From: Desertibaculum subflavum
GTDB taxonomy: Bacteria > Pseudomonadota > Alphaproteobacteria > Ferrovibrionales > Ferrovibrionaceae
Length of the DNA stretch: 64,000 nucleotides
Assembly: GCA_003576705.1 (NCBI GenBank)
Contig: QOZS01000032.1
Coordinates: forward strand, 1-64,000
Direction: 5' to 3'
Positions 57,482 through 64,000 of this stretch are shown here, one piece after another. Made by a program: the position numbers and the translations under genes. Below the pieces are notes generated by a model that was given only the letters and a program-made list of their open reading frames with translations, ran no database searches and was not told the origin of the DNA. Position 1 is the first letter of the stretch. Every line of letters starts with the position of its first letter.

Positions 57482-57913
57482 ATGACCAGTGCGGCAGCGG
57501 ACATTCCAGCCGGATTCACGTCCTCGCAGCGGTCGAGCGCGCTGCTCGACCTGATCGGGCCGATCTTTGAGAGCGGTGCCGGCCCCGACTATCGCCTGGG
57601 CCTGCGCGTGGATCAGCGCCACGTCAACGCCAAGGGCTTCTGCCACGGCGCGCTGCTGGCCATGCTGGCCGACGTGCATCTCGGCCGGCTTTGCGCCTTG
57701 TCGGCCGCGCCGCGGCTCAACCTCGTCACTGCCGGTTTGAATCTCAGCTATCTGGCGCCGGCCCGGCTCGGGCAATGGCTGCAGGCCGAAGGCGCGATCG
57801 ACCGCGTCGGCAAGAGCCTCGCCTGCGCCACCGGCCTCGTGCTGGCCGATGGCAGGCCGGCACTGCGCGCCACCGGCACCTTCCAGGTGATCGCCGAGCG
57901 CGCCGCCGCGTGA
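57482..57913 (+). CDS. PaaI-type hotdog-fold thioesterase
   Basis: A 143-aa hotdog protein (FESGAGPDYRLGLRVDQRHVNAKGFCHGALLAMLADVHLGRLC), with the GxxHGG-like GFCHGALL and active-site Asp in ADVHLG. It probably hydrolyses aryl- or acyl-CoA thioesters. The divergent TetR gene is a likely regulator. Confidence 0.88.
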   Translation: MTSAAADIPAGFTSSQRSSALLDLIGPIFESGAGPDYRLGLRVDQRHVNAKGFCHGALLAMLADVHLGRLCALSAAPRLNLVTAGLNLSYLAPARLGQWLQAEGAIDRVGKSLACATGLVLADGRPALRATGTFQVIAERAAA

Positions 57914-57917
57914 GCGG

Positions 57918-59615
57918 TCAGGCGGGCGGCGCGAAGCGCAGCAGATCGAACTTGGCGAGCCAGACCAGGCCGCGGGCGACCCCGGCTTGGCGCGCTTCGG
58001 GGAAAAGCTGCACCAGGTCGCCGGCCCGCGCGGGCCCGTATTCCTTCAGGGTGCGGAAGATCACTTCCACATGCTCCTGCGGCGGCTGCTCGTCGGCCGC
58101 GACATCGTTCATCGAGGTGGCGCGGAGCCGCGTGACGCGCTCCAGCGAGGCGTCGGGCGCCGGGCTCAGCACCAGATCACGATCGAAGGCGAGGCTCGGA
58201 TAGGCGGCGAACACGGCAAACGGATCGTCGCGCAGTGGATGCGCCGGCGCCCCGGCCGGGCGTGCCGCGGTCTCCGACGCCTGTACGCGGCGACGCGCCA
58301 GCGCCGCCCAGAGCTCCTGATAGCGGCGGATCACCTTCGGCCAGTCGAACTCCGCCTCGGCGCGCGTTCGCGCCGAAGCGCCCATGGCGGCGCGCAGATT
58401 CGGATCCGCAAACAGCCGCTCGAACGCCGCGGCCGCGGCGGTGACATCGACAGCGGCAAACTGGCTCGCCACCCCGATATGCCGGTCATAGCTGTCGATG
58501 CCGGCCTGGTAGCGCAGCGCGATGCCCTCGCCGGTGCCGGCCGGCGCCATCACGGTTGGCACGCTGAAGCCGTCGGCGCCGTCGCGCAGGGTGTCGCGGT
58601 AGCCGTCCCAGTTGCTCACCACCGAGGGCAGGCCCGCCGCCATGGCTTCCACCGGGGTCAGGCCGAAGGTCTCCTGGATGTTGTCCGAGAGCGAGCAGAA
58701 CACATCCGCCGCCGCCCAGATCTCGCGGCGGATGTCGGGCTTGCGGCCGTCCAGGAAGATCGCGTTGACCGACGGCGCGAAGGCGTCGGCGCCGTCGCGG
58801 AGCTGCTTGGCGATGCCGTCATTGGCGAACCAGCCCGCTTGGATCAGATGCACCTTGCCTTTCGCCTTGCGCGCGGCGCGTTCCACCGCGCTGTACATGG
58901 CGACCGGATGCGCCTTGGCGTGAAAGCTGAGCCGGCCGAAGAACAGCACCGCGATATCGCCGTCCGCGACGCCGAGCTTGCTGCGCCAGGCCTGCCGCTG
59001 CGCCGCGCGCGCCGCGCCGGTGGCGAAGCCGTCGCAATCGACGCCGAGCGGGATGACCGGCAGCTCGATCTCCAATGGCGGCCGCGCGCCGGTGCGCTCC
59101 TTCAGATAGTCGCGCCAGTTGTCGAGCAGGCGGGTCACAACCGTCTTCGCGGTCGCCGAGGTGCAGATCAGCGCGTCCCAGGCCTGGACCGGCGCCGTCG
59201 CCAGCGCGCTGACATGGTCCATCGCGCCGTGGCTGGACAGCGTGTGGGTCAGGCCGACGATGCTGTGGCCGCGCTGGTCGCCGTGGCGGCGCAGAAACGC
59301 CGGCTCGGCGAGCTCGGGCCCGTAGAGCTGCAGGATGCCGGGCCCGCGCAGCTTGTCCGGCTGGTCGGCCGGCAGCCATTGGCATTCGCGGCGGCGCTCG
59401 TCGAAACCCTGCACGCGCCGGGCGAAATCCTCGAAGCCGGCGCGGTCGGGCGCCTGGCACAGAAAGCGGTCGGCGCCGGCATGGCGCACATAGGCCCTGA
59501 GCAGGCCCTCGCCGGCGGCATGCCGGCCCATCAGGCGCTCGCGGGAGGTGTCGACGGCGTCGGCGGCGTGCTGGAAGGCGGCGTTGGGCAGCACGGGGCG
59601 CGGCACAGCACTCAT
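57918..59615 (-). CDS. GT4-type glycosyltransferase with a winged-helix-like C-terminal domain
   Basis: A 565-aa protein. The donor-binding half has FFGRLSFHAKAHP, IFLDGRKPDIRREIW, ADVFCSLSDNIQETFGLTPVEAMAAGLPSVVSNWDGYRD (the E-x7-E motif). From about residue 510, VEVIFRTLKEYGPARAGDLVQLFPEARQAGVARGLVWLAKFDLLRF has the pattern of a winged helix. It starts at 59615 with ATGA overlapping the stop of the next glycosyltransferase. The sugar and acceptor are unknown. Confidence 0.85.
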   Translation of the reverse strand: MSAVPRPVLPNAAFQHAADAVDTSRERLMGRHAAGEGLLRAYVRHAGADRFLCQAPDRAGFEDFARRVQGFDERRRECQWLPADQPDKLRGPGILQLYGPELAEPAFLRRHGDQRGHSIVGLTHTLSSHGAMDHVSALATAPVQAWDALICTSATAKTVVTRLLDNWRDYLKERTGARPPLEIELPVIPLGVDCDGFATGAARAAQRQAWRSKLGVADGDIAVLFFGRLSFHAKAHPVAMYSAVERAARKAKGKVHLIQAGWFANDGIAKQLRDGADAFAPSVNAIFLDGRKPDIRREIWAAADVFCSLSDNIQETFGLTPVEAMAAGLPSVVSNWDGYRDTLRDGADGFSVPTVMAPAGTGEGIALRYQAGIDSYDRHIGVASQFAAVDVTAAAAAFERLFADPNLRAAMGASARTRAEAEFDWPKVIRRYQELWAALARRRVQASETAARPAGAPAHPLRDDPFAVFAAYPSLAFDRDLVLSPAPDASLERVTRLRATSMNDVAADEQPPQEHVEVIFRTLKEYGPARAGDLVQLFPEARQAGVARGLVWLAKFDLLRFAPPA

Positions 59616-60862
59616 CCCGCGGCTCTCCGACGGGCGCGGGGTGGCGCGGCGGCCCCGCCGGCCAGCCGTTCGATCAGGCCGATCTGGATCGGCAGGCAGT
59701 GCTCGAGCGAATAGCGGGCCAGCGCCAGCGCGCGCGCATTGCGGCGGATCGTGGCGGCGAGCGCTCGGTCGTCCAGCGCCCGCTCGACCTGCGCCGCCAC
59801 CGCCTCGGGCTGGAAGAAATCGGCGAGCAGGCCGGTCACGCCGGGCTCGACCGCTTCCAGAACCGGCGGTGTGGTCGAACCGATGACGACGCAACCCGCT
59901 GCCAGCGCCTCGATCATCGACCAGGACAGGACGAAGGGCACCGTCAGGTAGATATGGGCCGACGAAACCTGCAGCACCTTGAGATAGTGCTCATAGGCGA
60001 GCTTGCCGAGGAAGCTGACCCGGTTCGGATCGAGCGTCACTTCCTTCAGCGCGACCTCGCGCCAGGTCTGGCCGTCCGGCGGCTGGGTGCCGTAGCTCAC
60101 CTCGTCGCCGCCGACGATGACGAACTGCGCGTTTGGCCGGCGCTTGCACAGGATCGCGATCGCCCGCATCGCCTGCAGGAAGCCGCGATGCGGCTCGAAA
60201 TTGCGCGCGACATAGGTCACCACCTCGTCGGCCGGGGTCAGAACGCGTCCATTCGGCAGGGCGAGCCTGGCATCCGGATTCGGCGCCACCTGGTCGGTAT
60301 CGATGCCGTCGTGCACGACAGCGATCTTGTCATGGAAGGCGGCGGGGAACTGCGCCCGCTGCCAGGCGGTCGGGCTCATGCCGGCATCGCAGGCTTCCAG
60401 GCTCAGGAGATGCATCGCGTTCAGGGCGCGGATACGCATGACGCGCTCCGCGGTCGGCGTCTCGCTCGGATCGAAATGCGCGTCGGAGCCGAAGGCGCGG
60501 TAATAAAACTCGCAGTAGTTCAACAGCGGCGTCTGCGGCAGCACGTCCTTCAGGAACAGCGCCTCGCCCCAGCCGGGATGCGCCGCGATGACGTCGGGCA
60601 CGAAGCCTTCGCGCTGCAGCTTCTCCACCAGCCGCGCCACCAGCTCGCCATGCTGCACGCCGTCGTCATAGCGGCGCGCGAAGGGATGCGTGCCGGCATG
60701 CGCACCCCGCGGCCGGGCATAGCGCTCCAGCCGCACGCCCGCGAGCGGCTTGGCGTTGTCGCGGCCGATCGCCACCACCTGATGCGCCTTGTCGGCCGCG
60801 AAGGCCGCGGCCACGTGCTTGTACTGGCCAGGAAAGTTCTGGTGGATGAACAGGATACGCAT
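59612..60862 (-). CDS. Glycosyltransferase family 4-like protein
   Basis: A 416-aa protein, MRILFIHQNFPGQYKHVAAAFA, with the N-terminal acceptor half and the donor half containing VVTYVARNFEPHRGF, VSFLGKLAYEHYLKVLQVSSAHIYLTVPFVLSWSMIEALAAG (E-x7-E region) and a C-terminal helix. It is followed by a second GT4-type gene with a 4-bp overlap. Probably involved in surface polysaccharide or glycolipid synthesis. Confidence 0.9.
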   Translation of the reverse strand: MRILFIHQNFPGQYKHVAAAFAADKAHQVVAIGRDNAKPLAGVRLERYARPRGAHAGTHPFARRYDDGVQHGELVARLVEKLQREGFVPDVIAAHPGWGEALFLKDVLPQTPLLNYCEFYYRAFGSDAHFDPSETPTAERVMRIRALNAMHLLSLEACDAGMSPTAWQRAQFPAAFHDKIAVVHDGIDTDQVAPNPDARLALPNGRVLTPADEVVTYVARNFEPHRGFLQAMRAIAILCKRRPNAQFVIVGGDEVSYGTQPPDGQTWREVALKEVTLDPNRVSFLGKLAYEHYLKVLQVSSAHIYLTVPFVLSWSMIEALAAGCVVIGSTTPPVLEAVEPGVTGLLADFFQPEAVAAQVERALDDRALAATIRRNARALALARYSLEHCLPIQIGLIERLAGGAAAPPRARRRAAG

Positions 60863-60949
60863 GACGCCTGCCGGCCCCGGGGTGACGCCAGATACCCCGG
60901 GACCGGCAAACGTTTGCTTAACGGATGGCTAAAATTGCGCGCTTCCGCG

Positions 60950-61825
60950 TCATTCGAACGGACGGTCCTTCCACCACGGTACGAAGGGCGGCAGGTCGCG
61001 CGCCGCGCTGAGCGGGAATTTCGCCGGGCGCTTTTCCAGGAAGGCGGTCACGCCTTCGCGCGCATCCGCCATCTTGCCGAGCTGGGCGATGCCGCGGCTG
61101 TCGATCTTGTGCGCCTCCATCGGATGGTCGGCGCCGAGCATGCGCCACAGCATCTGGCGCGACACCGCGACCGAGACGGCCGAGGTGTTGTCGGCGATCT
61201 CGCGCGCCAGCGCCCTGGCGCGCGGCATCAGCTGGTCGGGCGCGACGACGTCGCGCACCAGGCCCGCTTCCAGCGCTTCCGCGGCCGGGAACACGCGCCC
61301 CGTCGCCACCCATTCCATCGCCCGGCTGATGCCGACCACGCGCGGCAGGAACCAGCTGGAACAGGCTTCCGGCACCAGTCCGCGGCGGGCGAAGACGAAG
61401 CCGAACCGCGCTTCGGTCGAGGCGAGGCGGATGTCCATCGGCAGCTGCATGGTGACTCCGACGCCAACCGCCGGCCCGTTCACCGCCGCGATCACCGGCT
61501 TCCGGCTCTCGAAGATGCGCAAGGTCAACGTGCCGCCGCCATCGCGCCAGTGCTGCCCCGCCGACTGCGCGCCGCCGGTGATGGTCTGCCGCTTTTCCAC
61601 ATCGAAGGTGTCGCCGCCGCGCGAGAGATCGGCGCCGGCGCAGAAGCCGCGCCCGGCGCCGGTAACGATGACGACGCGCACATTGTCGTCGTCGTCCGTC
61701 TTGTCGAAGGCCTCGATCATCTCGCGGCGCATCGTCTCGGTGAAGGCGTTGAGCTTGTCGGGCCTGTTGAGGGTGATCGTCGCGATACCTTCTTCAACGC
61801 CATAGAGGATTTCCTGGAACGCCAT
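60950..61825 (-). CDS. Enoyl-CoA hydratase/isomerase family protein
   Basis: A 291-aa crotonase-fold protein starting MAFQEILYGVEEGIATITLNRPDKLNAF. The CoA/oxyanion regions are GAGRGFCAGADLSRGG and AAVNGPAVGVGVTMQLPMDIRLAS. The Glu of ARRGLVPEACSSWFLPRVVG fits the second catalytic residue. The gene stands alone; a specific pathway cannot be deduced. The ATG at 61825 is preferred to upstream in-frame codons. Confidence 0.9.
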   Translation of the reverse strand: MAFQEILYGVEEGIATITLNRPDKLNAFTETMRREMIEAFDKTDDDDNVRVVIVTGAGRGFCAGADLSRGGDTFDVEKRQTITGGAQSAGQHWRDGGGTLTLRIFESRKPVIAAVNGPAVGVGVTMQLPMDIRLASTEARFGFVFARRGLVPEACSSWFLPRVVGISRAMEWVATGRVFPAAEALEAGLVRDVVAPDQLMPRARALAREIADNTSAVSVAVSRQMLWRMLGADHPMEAHKIDSRGIAQLGKMADAREGVTAFLEKRPAKFPLSAARDLPPFVPWWKDRPFE

Positions 61826-62022
61826 GTCGCTTCCTCCCACAAATGATGCCGACGATGCCGCGCGAAACCCCTCTGCCGCAAGGCCGGAAACGACATCGAT
61901 GTCAAGAAGAGCCGATAAAATCGGACGAAGTGGGCTGTTTCGACTCTTGCGCAGAGTCTTGCGTTGTGATCGTCTCGCTGCCGTTCCACTCGATTCGCGC
62001 CTAAAGGCGTGGGAGGCAAGGC

Positions 62023-62325
62023 ATGGCAGCAAAGAAGACGGCGTCGCCTGCGACCGTGACGCTGAAGCACATCTCGGCGGCGCTCGCCGAGAAGCACGGG
62101 ATGCAGAAAAAGTCGACCGAGACGGTTATGGGCGACTTGGTCGGTCTTCTGGTCAAGCACCTGAAGAAGGGCGACCGCATTCGCATCGTCGGGCTCGGCG
62201 TGCTCCAGGTCCGCAAGCGCGCCGCGCGCATGGGCCGCAACCCGGCTACCGGTGAGGCCATCAAGATCAAGGCGAGCAAGAAGGTGGCGTTCCGCGCCGC
62301 CAAGGAGCTCAAGGAAGCGATCTGA
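62023..62325 (+). CDS. HU family DNA-binding protein
   Basis: A 100-aa histone-like protein. KHISAALAEKHGMQKKSTETVMGDLVGLLVKHLKKGDRIRIVGLGVLQVRKRAARMGRNPATGEAIKIKASKKVAFRAAKELK shows the HU beta-arm (GRNPATGE) and dimer core. HU bends DNA in the nucleoid. A Lys-rich N-terminal extension (MAAKKTASPA) is slightly unusual. It diverges from the crotonase gene. Confidence 0.95.
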   Translation: MAAKKTASPATVTLKHISAALAEKHGMQKKSTETVMGDLVGLLVKHLKKGDRIRIVGLGVLQVRKRAARMGRNPATGEAIKIKASKKVAFRAAKELKEAI

Positions 62326-62354
62326 GATCGTCGCGGCTTCTTTTCGCCACGGGC

Positions 62355-62385
62355 CCGCGCCTTCGATCGCCGACCGAAGGCGCGG
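62355..62385 (+). terminator. Hairpin downstream of the HU gene
   Basis: CCGCGCCTTCG (62355-62365) pairs with CGAAGGCGCGG (62375-62385), a perfect 11-bp stem around a 9-nt loop, 30 bp after the HU stop. A T-run is lacking, so termination may need Rho or the hairpin may protect the 3' end. Confidence 0.45.
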
Positions 62386-62489
62386 CTGTCCGACGCGGTT
62401 CCGGGCGCAACTCGTTGAATTGACTCTTTAATCGATACGAACGGCAGGGCGCGCGCGGTGTCGCTGGCGGTGCTGCCCCGGCGACGGCG

Positions 62490-62861
62490 TCAAACTTTTG
62501 TCGCGACCCAGAAGGCCAGCGCCATCAGCCAGAGCAGCAAGGCGCCAGCCGCCGAGATCTCGGCATACCGCCAATAGGTGGCGCGGAGCGCCTCGCTGAT
62601 CAGGCGCTGGGCCAACGCTTCGGGCGGCCGCCGCTGTTGGCCCAGCATGATCCAGACCTCGGTGCGGCGGCAGCTCTGGCTGCGCGCGAGTTGCGCCCGG
62701 AAAGCCAATACCACGACCATCATGGTCAGCAGGATGGCACCGGATTTGAGCGCCAGCAGCGGCGTGCCGGCGAGGCCGGTCATCACGGTGGTAATGGCAA
62801 GCAGCGCGAAGGCACATCCGCGCTTGACCGACAAATCGGCAAACCGCTCGATCTCGTCCAT
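62490..62861 (-). CDS. Hypothetical membrane protein
   Basis: A 123-aa protein I do not recognise. It has three hydrophobic segments (GCAFALLAITTVMTGLAG, SGAILLTMMVVVLAF and AGALLLWLMALAFWV). A charged RSQSCRRTEVW loop lies between the second and third. The ATG at 62861 is preceded by GCAGGACAG. It lies between HU and the cyclase gene, 121 bp after the cyclase stop. Confidence 0.6.
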   Translation of the reverse strand: MDEIERFADLSVKRGCAFALLAITTVMTGLAGTPLLALKSGAILLTMMVVVLAFRAQLARSQSCRRTEVWIMLGQQRRPPEALAQRLISEALRATYWRYAEISAAGALLLWLMALAFWVATKV

Positions 62862-62982
62862 CTGTCCTGCCCGGCCGACCTGGCGGCCTTCGTCATCCTG
62901 CCGGCGATATCCTAGCAATCCGTATGCCAAGCGCGGCGAATCACAATTCGGGTAGGAAGGGCGAAGTTCCGCGACAGGCCCG

Positions 62983-64000
62983 CTACTTGTCGGTCAGGGT
63001 AATTTCGAACCAGCGGTCCTGCATTGTGCCGTCGGATTTGCGCCGTCGCGGCGTATTGAGCAGCGCCGCCAGCCGCTCGCGATGCATGCGCAGCAGGCCG
63101 TCCGTCGCTGCCTCGGGGTGTTCGAGCAGGGCGTCGACGGCGGCGAGCGCTGCTGCCGCGTCGTTGCCGAGTTCGCCGCGGATCATCTGGTATTCGGCGA
63201 GATAGCTATGCCGGGGATCGTCCGCCGCCAGGGGTTCGTAGACGTCGAGAAACTCGTTCCTGCCCTTGACCTGCAACGCGCCAATGGAGCGGAAGGTGAA
63301 GCCTTCGGCCCGCTCGACGGTGGTGCCGGCGATGCAGACACGGGTGCCGAGATATTTGTTGGCGCCTTCCAGCCGCGCGGCGGTGTTCACCGTATCGCCG
63401 ATGGCCGTGTAGTCGAACTGCTGCTCGCCGCCGAAATTGCCGATGATGGCGAATCCCGAATTGACGCCGATGCGGGTCTCGCCGAATTCCAGGCCCCGCT
63501 CGGACTTCTGGCGCGCGGCGAATTCCGTGGCGAAGCGGTCGAGTGCCAGCGCACAGGCCACCGCCTCCTTCGCGTGATGATCGCCGTCGTCGAAGGCGCC
63601 GAACACCGCCACCACGGCGTCGCCGATATATTTGTCGATCGATCCATTGTGGTCGAACACCACCTTGGTCGCACCGTCGAGATACTCGTTCAAAGCCGCG
63701 ACCAGAACCGCCGGCTCGGTCCGCTCCGACAGGCTGGTGAAGCCGGCGATATCGGTGAAGAGATAGGTGAGCTCGCGCCGTTCGCCGCCGAGCTTCAGGC
63801 GCCAGGGCTCGGATTCCAGCTGCTTGACCACGCCTTCCGGAACGTAGCGCGACAGCGCGCCGCGGATGAAGGCACGCTCCTCCATGTGCCGCCGCTGCTG
63901 GTAGAAGCTGATGCCGATCACCGCCAGCCCGAAGCCCAGCGTCGGGCTGACCAGCGGCAGCAGATAGCCGGTCAGCGGATAGGCACCGAACAGGACGGCC
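62983..64000 (-). CDS. Class III adenylate/guanylate cyclase, 5' part beyond the window
   Basis: The frame is open to base 64000, so the N-terminus is missing. The visible 338 residues begin with membrane-type sequence (YPLTGYLLPLVSPTLGFGLAV). After RGALSRYVPEGVVKQL comes the cyclase domain: ELTYLFTDIAGFTSLSERTEPAVLVAALNEYL with a metal Asp, and KYIGDAVVAVFGA with the second. A CHASE2-type sensor before it is likely from this layout but not visible. The C-terminal 60 residues follow the cyclase domain. Confidence 0.88.
   Translation of the reverse strand, partial: AVLFGAYPLTGYLLPLVSPTLGFGLAVIGISFYQQRRHMEERAFIRGALSRYVPEGVVKQLESEPWRLKLGGERRELTYLFTDIAGFTSLSERTEPAVLVAALNEYLDGATKVVFDHNGSIDKYIGDAVVAVFGAFDDGDHHAKEAVACALALDRFATEFAARQKSERGLEFGETRIGVNSGFAIIGNFGGEQQFDYTAIGDTVNTAARLEGANKYLGTRVCIAGTTVERAEGFTFRSIGALQVKGRNEFLDVYEPLAADDPRHSYLAEYQMIRGELGNDAAAALAAVDALLEHPEAATDGLLRMHRERLAALLNTPRRRKSDGTMQDRWFEITLTDK

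Overview
The window is strongly GC-rich DNA from a free-living alphaproteobacterium, most likely of the Rhodospirillales/Reyranella type. Evidence for this is gene order and family content only: hemE next to a PPDK-regulator gene with an origin-like gap between them, the mnmE-mnmG-rsmG-parA-parB block, COQ9, intracellular PhaZ, DUF2125, DUF6489, DUF3035 and DUF962 proteins, and alphaproteobacterial palindromic repeats. I cannot name the species.

Layout. 1-10.2 kb: ileS-lspA-lipoprotein block, a DNA-repair methyltransferase, a DUF255 thioredoxin-like protein, small metabolic proteins, rpmB and rsmD. 10.2-14.5 kb: one very large sensor histidine kinase with nine PAS modules, eight of them a tandem array. 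14.6-20.3 kb: a tightly overlapping operon, pyrF-trpF-trpB-trpA-accD-folC. 20.4-26.7 kb: an EmrAB-type efflux pump with its TetR regulator, a higBA toxin-antitoxin pair, and a membrane protein next to a trypsin-like protease. 27.3-30.8 kb: an HWE-family kinase, methylmalonyl-CoA epimerase and a degenerate GGDEF/EAL-like protein.

30.9-44.7 kb is the chromosome replication and segregation region. parB, parA, rsmG, mnmG and mnmE lie on the minus strand. Two perfect 16-bp parS palindromes sit in rsmG and just upstream of mnmG. About 7-9 kb away, the gap between the PPDK regulator and hemE holds repeated DnaA-box-like sequences and an inverted repeat. This is the position of the known Caulobacter/Rickettsia-type oriC, and I propose it as the origin. 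hemE, hemH and hemJ run away from it on the plus strand. A strong intrinsic terminator with no gene in front of it, near 39.35 kb, points to a small RNA.

44.7-64 kb: a glutamine amidotransferase-like protein, serB, an MFS carrier, a divergent pair made of a secreted WD40-metacaspase and an outer-membrane beta-barrel protein, COQ9 with a peptide deformylase, a lone molybdopterin-binding oxidoreductase subunit, a TetR-controlled thioesterase, two overlapping glycosyltransferase genes (one with a winged-helix-like tail), a crotonase, HU, and a partial adenylate/guanylate cyclase.

I saw no tRNA or rRNA genes, insertion sequences, prophage or CRISPR array. All start sites and families were judged by eye from the sequence, without database searches.
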